Source of the DNA: UMGS1590 sp036303105
GTDB taxonomy: Bacteria > Bacillota > Peptococcia > Peptococcales > Peptococcaceae
Direction of reading: 5' to 3'
NCBI GenBank assembly: GCA_036303105.1
Contig: JAXJBF010000128.1
Span: 1 to 15,566 of the forward strand
DNA: 15,566 nt
In this document: positions 1 through 6,571 of the stretch, one piece after another
How positions within the stretch are numbered: the stretch's first letter is position 1
Layout: each line of letters opens with the position of its first letter
Notes under the pieces: generated by a model
What the model was told of the DNA's origin: nothing
Database searches by the model: none
The model's input: only the letters and a program-made list of their open reading frames with translations
Program-made: the position numbers and the translations under genes

Positions 1-1
1 G

Positions 2-562
2 CAAACCGGTATATTTGAAGACTGGGCTACATGTGAAGCGCAGATAAAAGGTTTTTCAGGAGCAGAATATAAGAGCTTTAAAAGAAAGGATGAGGCTCAG
101 AATTTTCTCCAAGTGACCTCAGAAGCAATTGATAGTGCTACGTTTCAGTATCCTTGTGCTTATATAGATGGTAGCTATGACGTGAAAACGCATCGTTATT
201 CTTATGGTGCAGTTATTCTTTTTTCGCCAACATGTGAGAAACATTTTTCACAAGCCTTTGATTGTGCTGATCTTGCGAACATGCGTAATGTTGCAGGAGA
301 AATTAAAGCGAGTGAATTTGCGATTTCATATGCAATTAAGCAAGGATGGAAGCAAATTGCTTTATACTATGATTATTATGGCATTGAAAAATGGGCGACT
401 GGAGAATGGAAAAGGAATTTACCGGCAACACAAGCATATTATGATTTCTGCCAAAATGCATTTGAAAAAATAAAAGTTCTCTTTATTAAAGTTAAAGGCC
501 ATTCGGGTAATGTGTACAATGATTTGGCCGATTCTTTGGCGCGGGAAGCGTTAAATTTGTAA
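2..562 (+). CDS. rnhA: Ribonuclease HI with N-terminal viroplasmin domain (5' end outside the window)
   Basis: This enzyme cleaves the RNA strand of RNA-DNA hybrids. The reading frame is open from base 2, so 186 residues are visible and the true start lies upstream. The first ~36 visible residues read as the end of a viroplasmin (caulimovirus P6-like) domain: TGIFEDW, a Cys, then GFSGAEYKSF. That domain is thought to help bind the hybrid. An RNase H fold follows, with a full DEDD set visible: Asp in YIDGSYD, Glu in AGEIKASE, Asp in LYYDYYGIEKWA, and Asp in YNDLADSLA preceded by VKGHSGN. The GTG at 113 could be mistaken for a start, but it sits between the two domains and would delete the viroplasmin part. 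The stop is followed 17 bases later by the next start. Family assignment is very secure. Confidence 0.93.
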   Translation, partial: QTGIFEDWATCEAQIKGFSGAEYKSFKRKDEAQNFLQVTSEAIDSATFQYPCAYIDGSYDVKTHRYSYGAVILFSPTCEKHFSQAFDCADLANMRNVAGEIKASEFAISYAIKQGWKQIALYYDYYGIEKWATGEWKRNLPATQAYYDFCQNAFEKIKVLFIKVKGHSGNVYNDLADSLAREALNL

Positions 563-579
563 TCGATTGGAGTGAAAGG

Positions 580-1800
580 ATGAATTTTAAGCGAAAAATA
601 GCCAGTTCACTTGTTTTATCTTTAGGGATCACTTCTGTGCTAGCAACACCAATGTTTGCGGAATCAATCTCGGATCTACAGGATGAACAAGCATCGATTA
701 AGAATTCTATTGAACAGAAGCAAAATGAATTGAACAGCAATTCATCTCAAAAATCTGAGACTGTAGAAAAAATCAAAGAGATTAGCGACTCCATCAATGC
801 AACACAACAAAAAATTGCTTCCTATACAACTCAAATTTCCGACCAGGAAAGTGCTATCGCTGAAACAAATGCGCAGATTAGCGAAACTGAAGCAAAATTA
901 GCAGACGCACAAGAGAGTTTAAATAATCGTTTAGTAACAATTTACAAAGATGGTAATGTTAATTACTTGGAAGTGTTGTTTCAGTCTGAAGATTTTGCAG
1001 ACTTTCTGACACGATTTGAGTATCTGTCTTATATTACAAAGAGAGACAAGGCTCTAGTGGAAGAAGTTAAATCAGTGAAGGCTCAACTTGAAAGTCAAAA
1101 AGCAACCCTTGAACAGCAGCTGTCTTCATTGAATGCACTGAAGAGTGAAGAAGAAGACGTAAAATCACTTCTGGAAGATCAACAAACACAGCAACAAAAT
1201 GTGTATGCTGAGCTTGAAAATGACGAAGCTGCCTTAAAGGAAACCATAGCTGAAATGCAGGCAGCGTCTGATGAAATTGGTCAGCAGATTGCCACGCTTC
1301 AGGCAGAAGAAGAGGCAAAACGTGCAGCTGCCGCGGCGGCAGCCAATCAGGCAAATGGAGCGGTAACAACCACTGCATCCTCATCAGATTATACTGTTAC
1401 TTCCGCAGGTTCAGGTGTATGGCCGGCACCGGACAGCCACAGAATTACTAGCAATTATGGCGGACGTTCTTATCCCTTAGATGGTAGTTACAATTATCAT
1501 TTAGGCCTTGATATTGGAGCGTCTTATGGGACTCCGGTTGTTGCGTATCAAGGTGGAACAGTATTAATTGCTTCTTATCATTGGAGCTATGGCAACTATG
1601 TTGTTATTGATCACGGAAATGGCTTAAGCACCTTGTATGCACACATGTCAGCACTTACGGTGAGTGCAGGACAAACGGTGAGTGCGGGACAACAAGTGGG
1701 GCAGGTTGGATCCACTGGTTCAAGTACAGGACCGCATTTGCATTTTGAAGTGCGCATCAATGGATCAAATGTTGATCCATCACCATATCTTGGAATTTAA
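580..1800 (+). CDS. Secreted coiled-coil M23 (LytM) peptidase, EnvC-like murein hydrolase/activator
   Basis: This is a 406-residue cell-wall protein. Residues 1-27 form a signal peptide (basic start, hydrophobic core, likely cleavage after MFA). Residues ~29-250 are rich in Glu, Gln, Lys and Ser with heptad-like spacing, forming a long coiled coil interrupted by a globular hairpin near 115-155. An Ala-rich linker (249-256) and a Ser/Thr segment lead to an M23/LytM domain at ~285-406. The M23 motifs appear intact: H307 and D311 (HLGLD), H355 (YAHMS) and H386/H388 (GPHLHFE), so it may be an active endopeptidase rather than a pure activator like E. coli EnvC. The layout matches EnvC and PcsB-type partners of FtsEX, and ftsEX lies about 6 kb downstream. 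The start is supported by GGAG seven bases upstream. A strong terminator follows the stop, so the gene ends its transcript. Confidence 0.88.
   Translation: MNFKRKIASSLVLSLGITSVLATPMFAESISDLQDEQASIKNSIEQKQNELNSNSSQKSETVEKIKEISDSINATQQKIASYTTQISDQESAIAETNAQISETEAKLADAQESLNNRLVTIYKDGNVNYLEVLFQSEDFADFLTRFEYLSYITKRDKALVEEVKSVKAQLESQKATLEQQLSSLNALKSEEEDVKSLLEDQQTQQQNVYAELENDEAALKETIAEMQAASDEIGQQIATLQAEEEAKRAAAAAAANQANGAVTTTASSSDYTVTSAGSGVWPAPDSHRITSNYGGRSYPLDGSYNYHLGLDIGASYGTPVVAYQGGTVLIASYHWSYGNYVVIDHGNGLSTLYAHMSALTVSAGQTVSAGQQVGQVGSTGSSTGPHLHFEVRINGSNVDPSPYLGI
1657..1692 (+). repeat. 18-bp tandem duplication inside the M23 domain
   Basis: Two adjacent 18-base units (1657-1674 and 1675-1692) differ at one base (A at 1668, G at 1686). 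They encode TVSAGQ twice. The repeat keeps frame and lies on the loop that precedes the GSTGSSTGPHLHFE motif. In M23 proteins this stretch normally reads as a V-x-x-G-(D/Q)-x-V-x-x-G-Q pattern, so the duplication is compatible with the fold. Confidence 0.8.
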
Positions 1801-1837
1801 AAGCTCTGAAAGAAAAGCCCTCTTTCAGAGCTTTTTT
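1799..1837 (+). terminator. Strong intrinsic terminator after the M23 peptidase gene
   Basis: A 12-bp perfect stem pairs 1801-1812 with 1822-1833 and can extend by two A-T pairs using the last bases of the stop codon. The loop is nine bases (1813-1821). Six T residues (1832-1837) end the element. This is a textbook Rho-independent terminator and marks the end of the rnhA-M23 transcript. Confidence 0.9.
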
Positions 1838-1864
1838 GTGACAACATGTTAGAAGAGAGTGGGA

Positions 1865-2140
1865 ATGAAGATGAGTTTAACAAAAAATGAAATAAAATCC
1901 TTAAAAGCCCAGGCGCAACTTATAAAACCAAAAATTCTTGTTGGGAAAAATGGTTTAACAGATGGTACATTGCAATCTATTGATGAAGTTTTAACTGCTG
2001 ATGAAATCGTGAAAATTAAATTTTTGAGCAATAGCACAATGATTGATGTTGAAGCATGTGAACAGTTAGCAAATGATCTTCAGGCGGAATTTGTTCAGAA
2101 AATAGGTCGGATGGTTGTTTTATATCGTGAAAACCTGTAA
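1865..2140 (+). CDS. yhbY: YhbY family RNA-binding protein (CRM domain)
   Basis: This small protein of about 91 residues is a single CRM (YhbY) domain, a family that associates with pre-50S ribosomal particles. Family signatures are visible: the N-terminal LTKNEIKSLKAQA helix, the KPKILVGKNGLTD loop (a GxxG-like RNA-binding turn), VKIKFL, and the closing QKIGRMVVLYREN strand. In-frame starts are GTG 1859, ATG 1865 and ATG 1871. The last gives MSLTKNE, closest to the usual family beginning, while 1865 is well placed after GAGAG; 1859 has poor ribosome-site spacing. The gene begins only ~27 bases after a strong terminator, leaving little room for a promoter. Together with proB, nadD, yqeK and rsfS it resembles the conserved Firmicute obg-yhbY-proB-nadD-yqeK-rsfS neighbourhood, here without obg. 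Confidence 0.88.
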   Translation: MKMSLTKNEIKSLKAQAQLIKPKILVGKNGLTDGTLQSIDEVLTADEIVKIKFLSNSTMIDVEACEQLANDLQAEFVQKIGRMVVLYRENL

Positions 2141-2146
2141 TATAAT
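2118..2146 (+). promoter_or_regulatory. Candidate sigma-70-type promoter upstream of proB
   Basis: A perfect TATAAT lies at 2141-2146, with TTTATA at 2118-2123 as a partial -35 (four of six consensus bases) and a 17-base spacer. It overlaps the end of yhbY and would start transcription about 14 bases before the proB ATG. The region is AT-rich, so a chance match is possible. Confidence 0.3.
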
Positions 2147-2166
2147 AGATTGGATGGCTTCGTGTA

Positions 2167-3276
2167 ATGGGTGCAAGCAAAAGAATTATTGTAAAAGTTG
2201 GTACAAGTTCGGTAACTCATCCGAATGGAACAATTAACTTAAGATTTATCGATAAATTATGTGCTGCTTTAACAGATTTAAAAAATGAAGGTAATGATGT
2301 TGTTTTAGTTACTTCTGGTGCTGTTGGCGTCGGAAAGTACCGAATGAATTTACAAGAGAAGTTATTGACCATAAGTGAAAAACAAGCCATGGCAGCTATT
2401 GGCCAAGGTCTTCTTCTTCATATTTATGAAAAAAGTTTTCTTGAGTATGGCCAAATGTCTGCGCAGTTGCTACTCACACGAGAAGATATTAAAATTAGAA
2501 AACGCTTCTTAAATGCTAGAAATACACTTCTTGAACTTTTGAAACTTGGGGTTATTCCTATTGTGAATGAAAATGACAGTGTTGCCAATGATGAAATTAA
2601 GTTTGGTGATAATGACACATTAGCAGCTTTGGTAGCAGTTCTTTCGGATGCAGATTTGGCAGTTCTTTTTACAGATATTGATGGATTATACACAGCAAAT
2701 CCGGCTGTAAAAAAAGATGCGAAAAAAATAGATGTTGTTGAGAAAATTACTGAAGAAATTGAATTGATGGCAGGATCAGCTGTTTCAAACGTTGGTACTG
2801 GCGGGATGAGAACGAAGATCGAAGCCGCAAAAATATCAACAAATGCTGGGATTCCGATGATTGTTGCTTCACGAAACGAAATTGCTTCACTTCATGAAAT
2901 TATTATGGGAAGATGCAGCATAGGTACTTTATTTAAGGCAACGCATCGCCCGCTTCATGCAAGAAAATCGTGGATATTGTATGGATCGGAAGAAGAAGGT
3001 GTACTGATTGTAGACGATGGAGCTAAATCTGCGCTTCAAGAAAAAGGAAAATCTTTATTGCCAAGTGGTATTGTTGAGGTGCAAGGAACATTTGATAGAG
3101 GAGCAATTGTTGCAATCGCGGATATATCAGGTCATCGTTTTGCAAAAGGAATTACAAATTATTCATCTATATTTGTAGATCGTATTAAAGGGTTAAAAAG
3201 TGATTGTATTGTTACAAAATATCTTGATTATAGTGAAGAAGAAGTTATTCACAGGGACAACCTTGGTTTATTGTAA
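2167..3276 (+). CDS. proB: Glutamate 5-kinase with C-terminal PUA domain
   Basis: ProB phosphorylates L-glutamate to gamma-glutamyl phosphate, the first step of proline synthesis, in the cytoplasm. The 369-residue length is standard. The amino acid kinase domain (1 to ~255) shows K10 in IIVKVGTSS, the TSGAVGVG loop (49-56), NENDSV (134-139), FGDND (146-150), TDIDGLYTANP (169-179) and GTGGMRTK (210-217). A PUA domain (~272-365) follows, with VDDGAKSAL and SLLPSGIVEVQGTF, as in bacterial enzymes subject to proline feedback. A GGATGG about nine bases before the ATG can act as ribosome site. proA, the next enzyme and the usual neighbour, is not next to it: nadD follows after 17 bases. Its partner is presumably elsewhere in the genome. 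Confidence 0.97.
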   Translation: MGASKRIIVKVGTSSVTHPNGTINLRFIDKLCAALTDLKNEGNDVVLVTSGAVGVGKYRMNLQEKLLTISEKQAMAAIGQGLLLHIYEKSFLEYGQMSAQLLLTREDIKIRKRFLNARNTLLELLKLGVIPIVNENDSVANDEIKFGDNDTLAALVAVLSDADLAVLFTDIDGLYTANPAVKKDAKKIDVVEKITEEIELMAGSAVSNVGTGGMRTKIEAAKISTNAGIPMIVASRNEIASLHEIIMGRCSIGTLFKATHRPLHARKSWILYGSEEEGVLIVDDGAKSALQEKGKSLLPSGIVEVQGTFDRGAIVAIADISGHRFAKGITNYSSIFVDRIKGLKSDCIVTKYLDYSEEEVIHRDNLGLL

Positions 3277-3293
3277 TTAAAGGAGCGTCATGT

Positions 3294-3890
3294 ATGAATG
3301 TTGGATTGTTTGGTGGAACCTTTGATCCGATTCATTTGGGGCATGTTGACATGATTTGTCAATTATGCGAACATATGGCATTAGATAAAATTATTTTTAT
3401 TCCCGCTTATATTCCGCCTCATAAACATAAGATTAATATGACGCCGTATAATCACCGCTTGGCTATGACACGCTTGGCAATTGAAAATTATTCCTTTTTT
3501 GAAGTTTCCAGTTTTGAAAGTGAAAGCATAAAGCCGTCCTATACTTTTCATACAATTGAACATTATAGGAAAATTTATTCTCATGATAAACTCTTTTACA
3601 TAATGGGAGTAGATTCTTTTAATACGATTGAGGAATGGTATCGTTGGCAGGAACTGCTTTGTTTGGCAAATTTTGTTATTGTGGATCGTCCGAATAAATC
3701 GTTGGATATTTCAAAGTCTACGTCACAAGTGCTTGCGAGTAGTCCTTATGAAATTTTTTATCTTCCATTACATACGTTGCCAATTTCTTCAACATTGATT
3801 CGAGAAAAAATCGCTGCACATCAATCTGTTGATAGGTTTTTGCAACCAAATGTATTACAATACATTAATAAGCATCATTTGTATCAGTAG
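3294..3890 (+). CDS. nadD: Nicotinate-mononucleotide adenylyltransferase
   Basis: NadD transfers AMP from ATP to nicotinate mononucleotide, making deamido-NAD, a step common to de novo and salvage NAD synthesis. The 198-residue protein is one nucleotidyltransferase domain. It opens with GLFGGTFDPIHLGH (residues 4-17) containing the HxGH motif (H14, H17) and ends with ISSTLIR (164-170), the second ATP-binding signature. SYTFHTI (82-88) and GVDSFN (105-110) are the usual mid-protein motifs. AAGGAG lies just upstream of the ATG. It is followed immediately by yqeK, a neighbour and functional associate in most Firmicutes. Confidence 0.96.
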   Translation: MNVGLFGGTFDPIHLGHVDMICQLCEHMALDKIIFIPAYIPPHKHKINMTPYNHRLAMTRLAIENYSFFEVSSFESESIKPSYTFHTIEHYRKIYSHDKLFYIMGVDSFNTIEEWYRWQELLCLANFVIVDRPNKSLDISKSTSQVLASSPYEIFYLPLHTLPISSTLIREKIAAHQSVDRFLQPNVLQYINKHHLYQ

Positions 3891-3898
3891 GTGGGTGG
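3889..3898 (+). promoter_or_regulatory. Ribosome binding site deciding the yqeK start
   Basis: The purine-rich AGGTGGGTGG overlaps the nadD stop codon and lies a few bases upstream of ATG 3903. An in-frame GTG at 3891 lies inside this element, so it cannot be served by it. ATG 3903 is therefore preferred. Confidence 0.6.
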
Positions 3899-3902
3899 AT
3901 TA

Positions 3903-4457
3903 ATGAATTATCAAAAACTTGTTAAAGAGCAGCTTTCAGAAAAAAGATATCAGCATTCAATAAGGGTGGCAGAAACTGCAGTTGCACTTGCGCAAGCACA
4001 TAAGTGCAATGAAACGCATGCAGAAATTGCTGGTTTGTTGCATGATTTTTGTAAGGAATATGCGAAAGAGCAACTTGTACAATTAGCTGTTGAAAATAGT
4101 TTACTTACAAGTCGAGATGATTTGCTGATGCCTCAAATTTTACATGGACCGGTTGCTTCCTATATCTTAAAAAGAGAAGCGATTATTGAGAATGAGGATA
4201 TCCTTCAAGCCATTCGCTATCATACAACTGGTCATCCTGATATGAATGATCTTGCTAAGATTATTTTTATAGCTGATTATATTGAGCCAGGACGAAAAAC
4301 TCCGCATATTAGTGGATTATTTGAAATTGCGGCAATAGATCTAGATCGATGTGTTGTTGAAATTATTGATCGCACGATACAATATCTTTTAGAAAAACAT
4401 AGCATTATTCACGAAGATATGATGAAATTGAGAAATAGAATTCTGATTAAGGAGTAA
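3903..4457 (+). CDS. yqeK: HD-domain symmetrical Ap4A hydrolase, YqeK family
   Basis: YqeK proteins split the alarmone diadenosine tetraphosphate symmetrically into two ADP. The 184-residue protein is a single HD domain with metal ligands visible in order: H18 (YQHSIRV), H47-D48 (LLHD), H81 (ILHG), H107 (RYHTTGH) and D125 (FIADYIEPGR). The YIEPGR sequence is characteristic of YqeK rather than other HD hydrolases. The start at 3903 is chosen from ribosome-site placement; the alternative GTG at 3891 adds four residues. It sits 12 bases after nadD and 10 before rsfS, the standard order, and is surely co-transcribed with them. Confidence 0.93.
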   Translation: MNYQKLVKEQLSEKRYQHSIRVAETAVALAQAHKCNETHAEIAGLLHDFCKEYAKEQLVQLAVENSLLTSRDDLLMPQILHGPVASYILKREAIIENEDILQAIRYHTTGHPDMNDLAKIIFIADYIEPGRKTPHISGLFEIAAIDLDRCVVEIIDRTIQYLLEKHSIIHEDMMKLRNRILIKE

Positions 4458-4467
4458 TTACCTTTTT

Positions 4468-4821
4468 ATGAATAAAATAATTGAAGAATTTGTCCGTTTA
4501 ATGGACTTGAACAAATGTGATGATATTAAGGTATTGGATATGAGAGGAGTTACTTATATCGCAGATTACTTTGTAATAGCGACTATAATGAATAAACCTC
4601 ATGCTGAAATGATTTGTCGAAAACTTGAAGAGTTAAATTACAAACTAACAAATAACACATACTTCCACATCGAAGGCAAAGAAGTTGGAGACTGGATGTT
4701 AATCGATACAGGTGACATTATCGTCCACCTTTTTCAGGCTGATACACGCAGTTATTACAATTTAGATGCGTTGTGGGGCGATGCAAAAAATATTGATGTG
4801 TCAGAATTACTAATAGATTAG
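4468..4821 (+). CDS. rsfS: Ribosomal silencing factor RsfS
   Basis: RsfS binds ribosomal protein uL14 on the 50S subunit and blocks joining to 30S when nutrients are short. The 117-residue protein has the family's diagnostic C-terminal half: FHIEGKEVGDWMLIDTGDIIVHLF followed by YYNLDALWGDA, plus ADYFVIATIMNKPHAE in the N-terminal half. The ribosome site is unusual: the best match, GGAG at 4451-4454 overlapping the end of yqeK, is 13 bases from the ATG, longer than typical. No nearer in-frame start exists, so translation may be modest or coupled to yqeK. Confidence 0.95.
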   Translation: MNKIIEEFVRLMDLNKCDDIKVLDMRGVTYIADYFVIATIMNKPHAEMICRKLEELNYKLTNNTYFHIEGKEVGDWMLIDTGDIIVHLFQADTRSYYNLDALWGDAKNIDVSELLID

Positions 4822-4836
4822 TGGAGGCGTTTTGCT

Positions 4837-5634
4837 GTGATAGTAGGCTTTTTTGATTCAGGGATTGGTGGAGTCTCGGTCCTGGAGAAAGCGGCTTCAC
4901 AATTACCTTACACCAATTTTTTATTTTATGCTGACTCAGCACATGTACCTTATGGAAAAAAAACAAAAACGGATATTGTCCAATATGTAGATGATGCTAT
5001 AGCGTTTCTACATAGAGCAGGTGCAGAGATTATTGTTCTTGCCTGCAATACTGCGACAAGTGCTGCCGCTAAATATTTGCGCGAAAAATATTCGTTTCCA
5101 ATACTAGGAATGGAACCAGCTGTAAAAGTGGCTGCACAGGCATTGGATGGAGATATGTCCCAAAAAATTATTGTGACTGCAACAGAACTAACTTTAAAAC
5201 TTGAAAAGTTGGATAATTTGATTCATCGTTTGGGAGTAGACAGCTATGTTGAAGAGGTCCCGTTACAACAATTGGTTGCTTTTGCTGAGCAGGGAATTTT
5301 TGAAGGGAAAAAAGTGGAGCAGTATCTGATGCAGGCTTTTTCTGCATGCGATATGTCACATGCATGCGCAATCGTTTTAGGTTGTACACATTTTACCTTT
5401 TATAAAACACTTATCGGCAATATTGTGGTAAATTTAACAGGCCGGCATATTCCAGTTGTTGATGGAAACGCTGGCACTGTTAATTATCTGGCAACAATGG
5501 TATCGGAAGAGGTTTTAGAGCTTAAGCCATTGGCAGATAGACTGCGATTTTTTGAAAGTGGCAAAGAAGTGCCTTTTGAAAAATATCAGCACATATTAGA
5601 ACGGGCACATATTGAAAATGCAGGGGGAAATTAA
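4837..5634 (+). CDS. murI: Glutamate racemase
   Basis: MurI interconverts L- and D-glutamate, supplying D-Glu for peptidoglycan. The 265-residue length is typical. The catalytic cysteine pair is visible: C70 in VLACNTATS and C183 in VLGCTHF, with H185 next to the latter. The N-terminal FFDSGIGG (5-12) holds the conserved Asp7, and YADSAHVPYG (31-40) is the next family motif. It starts with GTG, supported by GGAGG nine bases upstream. The stop is one base from the next gene's ATG. Its wall-precursor role fits the downstream dapL gene, which makes the diaminopimelate that follows D-Glu in the stem peptide. Confidence 0.96.
   Translation: MIVGFFDSGIGGVSVLEKAASQLPYTNFLFYADSAHVPYGKKTKTDIVQYVDDAIAFLHRAGAEIIVLACNTATSAAAKYLREKYSFPILGMEPAVKVAAQALDGDMSQKIIVTATELTLKLEKLDNLIHRLGVDSYVEEVPLQQLVAFAEQGIFEGKKVEQYLMQAFSACDMSHACAIVLGCTHFTFYKTLIGNIVVNLTGRHIPVVDGNAGTVNYLATMVSEEVLELKPLADRLRFFESGKEVPFEKYQHILERAHIENAGGN
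5622..5627 (+). promoter_or_regulatory. Ribosome binding site deciding the lipid kinase start
   Basis: AGGGGG sits eight bases before ATG 5636 inside the end of murI. An in-frame TTG at 5612 lies upstream of this element and has no comparable site, so 5636 is the likely start. Confidence 0.65.
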
Positions 5635-5635
5635 C

Positions 5636-6535
5636 ATGAAAAAGGCATTGTTTATTGTTAATCCGAATGCAGGAAAAATGGCAATTAAAGAGAATCTCAT
5701 TGACGTCTTAAGCAAATTTAATGCCAAAGGCTTTGTGACCACCGTTTATATTACACAAAAAGCCAATGATGCAACAGAGTACATTCAAAATAATGGCTTA
5801 GGATATGATTTAATTATTTCCTGCGGTGGAGATGGTACCTTGAATGAAATTTTACGAGGTATCGCATCATCCGATAAAGACTATGCGCCGATTGCGTGTA
5901 TTCCGGCAGGGACAGTAAATGATTTTGCTCGTTCACTGGGAATTCCGAGTGATATTCAATTAGCTGCAGATACAGTGTTGGAATCGGTGCCACATAATTA
6001 TGATTTTGGCATGTTTAATGGTTCTATTTTTAGTTACGTTGCTGCTGCAGGTGCATTTACAGAAGTTTCTTATGGCACTCCGCAGTACTTAAAAAATTTA
6101 CTTGGAAAATATGCGTACTATTTTGAAGCATCAAAGAAAATTACTGATTTATCTGATGTGTTTTCATTAAAAATTGAAATTGATGGACAGGAAACCATTG
6201 AAGGAAATTTTATAATGGTCGCAGTATCCAATTCAAAATCGATTGGTGGATTTTTGCAATTTGATGATGATCAAAAATCTATGCTTACAGACGGAATGTT
6301 TGAATTGACTTTGATCAGACGCCCTGTGACTCCAATTGACTTGCAAAAAATGGTTCACTCTTTAAATGTTAGGCGATATGACAATGATTGTATTCGCAGT
6401 GTAAAAGGAAGCCATTTTAAAATTACCTCTGAAAGACCTTTGCCGTGGACCTTGGACGGGGAATATGCAGGAGAGTTCAAAGAAACAACAATTTGTTTGT
6501 ATAATAAACGAATTCAACTTGTATTTCCTGATTGA
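5636..6535 (+). CDS. Diacylglycerol kinase-like lipid kinase (YegS/BmrU/DgkB family)
   Basis: This is a 299-residue soluble lipid kinase of the DAGK catalytic family. Members phosphorylate diacylglycerol or related lipids at the membrane face to return them to phospholipid synthesis. Visible motifs are FIVNPNAGK (6-14), the nucleotide-binding CGGDGTLNE (63-71), PAGTVNDFARSLGIP (90-104), the central beta-sandwich segment, and WTLDGEYAG (271-279) carrying the conserved DGE. There is no membrane segment, so it is not the small integral DgkA type. The precise substrate cannot be read from the sequence; undecaprenol, diacylglycerol and sphingoid substrates occur in the wider family. Its start lies one base past the murI stop, so the two are co-transcribed. 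Confidence 0.9.
   Translation: MKKALFIVNPNAGKMAIKENLIDVLSKFNAKGFVTTVYITQKANDATEYIQNNGLGYDLIISCGGDGTLNEILRGIASSDKDYAPIACIPAGTVNDFARSLGIPSDIQLAADTVLESVPHNYDFGMFNGSIFSYVAAAGAFTEVSYGTPQYLKNLLGKYAYYFEASKKITDLSDVFSLKIEIDGQETIEGNFIMVAVSNSKSIGGFLQFDDDQKSMLTDGMFELTLIRRPVTPIDLQKMVHSLNVRRYDNDCIRSVKGSHFKITSERPLPWTLDGEYAGEFKETTICLYNKRIQLVFPD
6476..6505 (+). promoter_or_regulatory. Weak candidate promoter for dapL
   Basis: TATAAT at 6500-6505 has TTCAAA at 6476-6481 (four of six -35 consensus bases) with an 18-base spacer. It lies inside the 3' end of the lipid kinase gene and would give a leader of about 60 bases before dapL. It is offered only because the 36-base gap before dapL is the widest in this block. 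Confidence 0.22.
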
Positions 6536-6571
6536 GGATAAGCATATATAAATAAAGAAAGGATCAAAAAA

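Noticed and set aside
113..562. GTG 113 as start of the RNase H gene
   Set aside because: The same frame continues upstream with recognisable viroplasmin-domain residues to the window edge, so the gene starts outside the window.
1067..1384. Reverse-strand open frame of 105 codons inside the M23 gene
   Set aside because: It lies opposite the repetitive Gln/Glu-rich coiled-coil codons, shows no family resemblance and has no ribosome site. It is a compositional shadow, as are the other antisense frames in this window.
5612..5635. TTG 5612 as start of the lipid kinase
   Set aside because: ATG 5636 has an AGGGGG site at good spacing and begins directly at the conserved first strand; 5612 lacks both.
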